From: Hyphomicrobium_A sp964620915
GTDB lineage: Bacteria > Pseudomonadota > Alphaproteobacteria > Rhizobiales > Hyphomicrobiaceae
Length of the DNA stretch: 64,000 nt
Assembly: GCA_964620915.1 (NCBI GenBank)
Contig: CAZUKP010000010.1
Coordinates: forward strand, 1 to 64,000
Direction of reading: 5' to 3'
This document shows positions 60,158-64,000 of this stretch, piece by piece. Position numbers and translations under genes: made by a program. The notes below the pieces were generated by a model. The model did no database searches and was not told the DNA's origin. It was given only the letters and a program-made list of their open reading frames with translations. Position 1 is the stretch's first letter. Each line of letters starts with the position of its first letter.

Positions 60158-63100
60158 CTAAATCTCTAAGACTTTCACCACACCCGGCACAGTGGAGAGC
60201 ACACCTGCACGAGACGGCGAGACGTCGTAGAGGCCAGGCACGATGAATTCCATCACGCGCCCGCGATCCTCCAACGGTACCACCAGCCGGATCTCGCCCT
60301 TGCCACCGGCTTTGAGGCGCGACTTCAACGTGGCAATCGCCTTTTCCGCGCCCTGAGCGAGCCGGCCGTCGAGGACAACTTTCAATCCCCGCTGCACACC
60401 GGCCGCCGCCTTGTCCAAGGCTTCCATACCATCAACCCGCATCTTCACTGTATCGCCGTCGCGCTCGGCGTTGACGGCGAGTAGCACCGGCGTTCCCGGT
60501 TCCAGCAGATCGCGGCATAGGGATAGCGTATCGGAGAAGACGACCGCCTCGAACTGCCCAGTCGTGTCGGAGAACATGGCAAAGGCAAACTTGTTGCCCC
60601 GCTGCGACTTGCGCTCGCGTGCAGAAATGACGATGCCGGCAAGCCGCCCTTCACAGGATCCGCGCTCCGTCAGCGCCTCGAAGTCGACGAAGCGCGTGAC
60701 GCCCAGCTTCTCCAAGACGCGCTCGTATTGATCAAGCGGGTGACCGGAAAGATAGAACCCGATCGCTTGAAACTCGTGGGAGAGACGTTCCATGGGCGTC
60801 CATGGCTCGGCGGGGCGTAGATCAAGCTGCGGTGATGCATCACCCTGCCCGAAGAGATCGTCCGTGCCCGAAGCCGTGTTCGCTTCCTGGCGCTGCGCCA
60901 GTGCAAGGATTCCTTCTACATTCTTGCAGACGAGCGAACGCGTGGGTTCCAACTCATCAAAGGCACCGGCGCAGGCAAGTGTTTCCAATGCGCGCTTGTT
61001 GACGGCCTTGGTGTTGAGGCGTGAGGCAAAGTCGGCAAGCGTTTCATATCTGCCGTTGGCATTGCGGTCCGACACGATGGTCGTAACGGCGGACGCACCG
61101 ATGTTCTTGAGTGCTGCGAGCGAGTAGCGAATGGCACCCAGCTGATCGGCCTCGTTCGACACCTCCGCCAAAAAGTCGACATTGGAGGCGTTGACACACG
61201 GCGGTTTCACTTCAATCCCGCTTCTCCTGGCCTCCGACGCGAATAGCGCCAGCTTGTCGGTGTTGCCCATGTCGAGGGTCATGGAGGCGGCGAGAAACTC
61301 CTCGCGGTAGTTCGCCTTCATGTAGGCCGTGTGGTAGCTGACGAGCGCGTAGGCTGCGGCATGGCTTTTGTTGAAGCCGTAGCCTGCGAACTTGTTGACC
61401 AGTTCGAAGATGTACTTGGCGTCCGCCTTCTCGACGCCCTGCTCGACCGCACCCTCGATAAAGCGCGCCCGGTGACGCGCCATCTCGGCCCTGTCCTTCT
61501 TGCCCATGGCGCGCCGGAGCATATCGGCCTGCCCGAGCGTATAGCGGCCCATCACCTGCGCGATCTGAATGACCTGCTCTTGGTAGATGATGACGCCGTA
61601 CGTCTCTTTCAGGATGGGCTCCAGCATCGGGTGGAGATAGTCGACAGGTTCCTCGCCGTGCTTACGGTTTATGTAGGTCGGGATGTTGTCCATGGGGCCG
61701 GGGCGGTAGAGCGCCACCATGGCGATGATGTCCTCGAAACGATCGGGCCTCAGGCGCTTGAGACTCTCGCGCATACCGGTGCTTTCCAACTGGAACACCC
61801 CAACCGTGTCGGCCTTGGCAAGGATCTCGAAGGATTTGCGGTCGTCGAGCGGAAGGCTTGGGAGATCGACCTCGACGCCGCGCCCGCGTTTGACGAGATC
61901 GACGGCCTTCTGCAGTACGGTCAGCGTCTTGAGGCCCAGAAAGTCGAACTTCACAAGTCCCGCGGCCTCAACGAGCTTCCAGTTATACTGGGTGACCGGC
62001 GTATTGGATTTCGGGTCGCGCGCGAGCGGCACCAGCTCCACGAGAGGGCGATCGGCGATCACCATGCCCGCGGCATGAGTCGAGGCATGCCGATAGAGCC
62101 CTTCAAGCTTTTGGGCAATTTCCAGCAAGCGGGCGACAAGCGGATCGGACTCTCGGGCTTCTTGCAGTTTCGGCTCACCCGCGATCGCCTCATCGAGCGT
62201 CACGGGATTGGCTGGATTGTTGGGGACCAGTTTGCACAGCCGGTCGACCTGCCCATAGGGCATCTGCAGAACACGCCCCACATCGCGCAGTACGGCACGC
62301 GCTTGCAGCTTTCCGTGCGTAATGATCTGCGCCACGCGATCATGCCCGTACTTGTCCTGCACGTAGCGGATGACCTCATCGCGCCGGTCCTGGCAGAAGT
62401 CGATGTCGAAGTCCGGCATCGACACGCGCTCGGGATTGAGGAAGCGCTCAAAGAGCAACCCGAAGCGAAGCGGGTCGAGATCGGTAATCGTTAGAGACCA
62501 GGCAACGACCGAGCCCGCGCCCGAACCGCGGCCCGGCCCGACCGGAATGCCGTGCGACTTCGCCCACTTGATAAAGTCGGCCACGATGAGGAAGTAGCCG
62601 GGGAACTTCATCCGCGTGATGATGTCGATCTCGTAGGCGAGGCGCTTTTCGTAGTCGGCAACCTCAAACTCTGCCGCGGGCGGGTTGGTCGCAAGCCGCG
62701 CTTTCAATCCCGCCTCGGCTTGCCGCTTGAGCTCGGCTGCCTCTAATCGCAGCTGCTCGGTCTCGCTGATGGCGTCATCACTTGCGATGAACCGAGGAAG
62801 AATGGGTTTACGGCCCTTCGGACGAAAAGCACTTCGCTTGGCGATCTCAATGGTGCTCTCAAGCGCTTCGGGAAGATCGGCGAACAATTCCGCCATTTCT
62901 TCTTCGCTCTTGAGGTAGTGCTCGCGCGTCACGCGGCGCCGGTCGTCTTCGACGACGAAGCGTCCCTCCGCGATGCACAAAAGCGCGTCGTGTGCTTCAT
63001 AATCGTCAGGGCTCGCGAAGTACGCTTCGTTCGTTGCAACAACCGGGATTTCGTGCGTGTAGGCCAACGCAAGGAGGTGCGTCTCTGTCTCGCGCTCGCT

Positions 63101-63715
63101 GGCGAGCCCGTGACGCTGGATCTCCACATAGAGCCGGTCGCCGAAAATGGATTTCAAGCACGTCATGCGCGCCGCTGCTAGTTGGCTCTGCCCGTCACGC
63201 AGCGCCTGATCGATGGGGCCATCCGGACCGCCGGTCAGCGCAATCAACCCTTGCCCGTGCTCTTCAAGAGCTGTCACATCCACGTGCGGCAACGCCGTCT
63301 CACCCGCCTCAAGATGCGCCTTGCTCACGAGCTTCATGAGGTTGGCAAATCCCTCCTCGTTCGTTGCAAGAAGGGCGATCGGTCCAAACCTGGGTTCCCG
63401 CCGTGGCTGTCCTGGACGCTCAAGCTGATCTGGTTGCCGTTCCTTGAAGTCGAGCGCGAGTGTGACCCCGATGATCGGCTGTATGCCCGCCGCGGCGAGC
63501 TTGTCGGAGAATTCCAGTGCGCCGAACAGATTGCTGGTATCGGTCAAACCCAGCGCGGGAAAGCCGTGCCCCACCGCAAGCTTGGCAAGCCTTGGGATCG
63601 GCAGCGCACCTTCCAGCAGCGAATAGGCGGAGTGCACCTTCAGGTGCACAAACCTGGGTGCGGCTGGACCTTCAGTGCTTGCCTTGGCAGCGGGAAAACG
63701 ACTCGGCGCGTTCAT
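60158..63715 (-). CDS. dnaE: DNA polymerase III alpha subunit
   Basis: Replicative polymerase subunit, 1,185 residues. An N-terminal PHP domain (VHLKVHSAYSLLEGALP) is followed by the polymerase core with GPGRGSGAGSVVAWSL and the catalytic MPDFDIDFCQDRRDEVIRYV near residue 435, then the helix-hairpin-helix and the OB domain. It is the DnaE1 type, not DnaE2. The lolD gene lies 70 bases upstream, the usual Rhizobiales order. Confidence 0.98.
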   Translation of the reverse strand: MNAPSRFPAAKASTEGPAAPRFVHLKVHSAYSLLEGALPIPRLAKLAVGHGFPALGLTDTSNLFGALEFSDKLAAAGIQPIIGVTLALDFKERQPDQLERPGQPRREPRFGPIALLATNEEGFANLMKLVSKAHLEAGETALPHVDVTALEEHGQGLIALTGGPDGPIDQALRDGQSQLAAARMTCLKSIFGDRLYVEIQRHGLASERETETHLLALAYTHEIPVVATNEAYFASPDDYEAHDALLCIAEGRFVVEDDRRRVTREHYLKSEEEMAELFADLPEALESTIEIAKRSAFRPKGRKPILPRFIASDDAISETEQLRLEAAELKRQAEAGLKARLATNPPAAEFEVADYEKRLAYEIDIITRMKFPGYFLIVADFIKWAKSHGIPVGPGRGSGAGSVVAWSLTITDLDPLRFGLLFERFLNPERVSMPDFDIDFCQDRRDEVIRYVQDKYGHDRVAQIITHGKLQARAVLRDVGRVLQMPYGQVDRLCKLVPNNPANPVTLDEAIAGEPKLQEARESDPLVARLLEIAQKLEGLYRHASTHAAGMVIADRPLVELVPLARDPKSNTPVTQYNWKLVEAAGLVKFDFLGLKTLTVLQKAVDLVKRGRGVEVDLPSLPLDDRKSFEILAKADTVGVFQLESTGMRESLKRLRPDRFEDIIAMVALYRPGPMDNIPTYINRKHGEEPVDYLHPMLEPILKETYGVIIYQEQVIQIAQVMGRYTLGQADMLRRAMGKKDRAEMARHRARFIEGAVEQGVEKADAKYIFELVNKFAGYGFNKSHAAAYALVSYHTAYMKANYREEFLAASMTLDMGNTDKLALFASEARRSGIEVKPPCVNASNVDFLAEVSNEADQLGAIRYSLAALKNIGASAVTTIVSDRNANGRYETLADFASRLNTKAVNKRALETLACAGAFDELEPTRSLVCKNVEGILALAQRQEANTASGTDDLFGQGDASPQLDLRPAEPWTPMERLSHEFQAIGFYLSGHPLDQYERVLEKLGVTRFVDFEALTERGSCEGRLAGIVISARERKSQRGNKFAFAMFSDTTGQFEAVVFSDTLSLCRDLLEPGTPVLLAVNAERDGDTVKMRVDGMEALDKAAAGVQRGLKVVLDGRLAQGAEKAIATLKSRLKAGGKGEIRLVVPLEDRGRVMEFIVPGLYDVSPSRAGVLSTVPGVVKVLEI

Positions 63716-63785
63716 GGTCTTTCATAGACCAGCCCCACTCAGCGCCCAAGCCTCGCAACCCAGCTTTACTGGGCTGCAAGCTGTA

Positions 63786-64000
63786 TTAGCTGTGCACAGT
63801 GCTCGGTGTCATTTCGATCAGAAGACCCTCCTCCAAACGCAGAACGCGGTCCATGCGGCGCGCAAGTTCGAGGTTGTGGGTGGCAATGAGCGCCGCCACT
63901 CCGGTGCTTCGAATCAGGTGAAGCAGCTCATCAAACACCCGCTTTGCGGTGTGAGGGTCAAGGTTTCCGGTGGGCTCATCCGCCAGAATGAGGCGCGGGC
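63786..64000 (-). CDS. lolD: Lipoprotein-releasing ABC transporter ATP-binding protein LolD (N-terminus beyond window)
   Basis: The last 71 residues of an ABC ATPase. Walker B and the D-loop read LILADEPTGNLD and the H-loop is IATHNLELARRMD. The close LolD features (TGNLD, RRMDRVLRLEEG) together with the dnaE neighbour favour LolD over other ABC ATPases. It would power release of lipoproteins from the inner membrane with LolC/E. Confidence 0.85.
   Translation of the reverse strand, partial: PRLILADEPTGNLDPHTAKRVFDELLHLIRSTGVAALIATHNLELARRMDRVLRLEEGLLIEMTPSTVHS

Noticed and set aside
61331..62494. Plus-strand frame of 387 codons
   Set aside because: Antisense to dnaE, no domain, shadow of the strongly biased codon use.

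Overview
The window is one scaffold piece of an alphaproteobacterial chromosome, most likely Hyphomicrobiales (Rhizobiales), possibly near Hyphomicrobium. This rests on gene order and content: the superoperon rpsB-tsf-pyrH-frr-uppS-cdsA-dxr-rseP-bamA-lpxD-fabZ-lpxA-lpxI-lpxB, lolD next to dnaE, trpC-moaC-moeA-lexA-comEC-gltX, rplM-rpsI upstream of argC, an S2 protein with a long C-terminal extension, and an alphaproteobacterial SOS box (GAAC-N7-GAAC) before lexA. A 100-base run of N at 15843-15942 marks a scaffold gap. I found no tRNA, rRNA, CRISPR array, insertion sequence or prophage.

Bases 1-6150: an RND efflux pump (permease cut by the window start, plus adaptor) diverges from a BigR/SqrR-type ArsR repressor, a YgaP-like membrane protein (DUF2892) and an AhpD-like protein. 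A second DUF2892 protein and two small membrane proteins follow. The repressor keeps the two cysteines of persulfide sensors. Bases 6370-9140: a type III polyketide synthase converges on a flavoprotein and an isoprenylcysteine-methyltransferase-like enzyme, an enzyme set suited to making a methylated, oxidised phenolic lipid. Bases 9370-10724: a HAD phosphatase and a secreted protein.

Bases 11070-15842: the three-gene N-acetylglutaminylglutamine amide (NAGGN) osmoprotectant operon, cut at its end by the gap. Beyond the gap are two unrecognised minus-strand genes, a periplasmic thioredoxin/CcdA pair, a small secreted protein, a WecA/MraY-type transferase, a minus-strand operon (enoyl-CoA hydratase, VOC protein, CoA-binding protein) and a secreted protein. 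Bases 22220-25390 hold a paired operator-like palindrome, rplM-rpsI, a TerC protein and argC.

Bases 25400-33180: haem A synthase, then an iron-uptake-like block with three imelysins, a dihaem peroxidase-like protein and a DUF1513 protein in two divergent units. Bases 33420-41270: a small unknown protein, trpC, moaC, moeA, lexA, comEC and gltX. Bases 41520-58381: gltA, then the translation/envelope superoperon on the minus strand. Bases 58590-64000: an RMD1-family protein, a YkuD-fold lipoprotein, dnaE and the end of lolD.

Most of the window is ordinary core genome. The points most worth a second look are an LpxI with a second, degenerate copy of its catalytic domain, the phenolic-lipid gene set, the imelysin paralogues with progressive loss of the metal motif, and several unassigned palindromic operator candidates.
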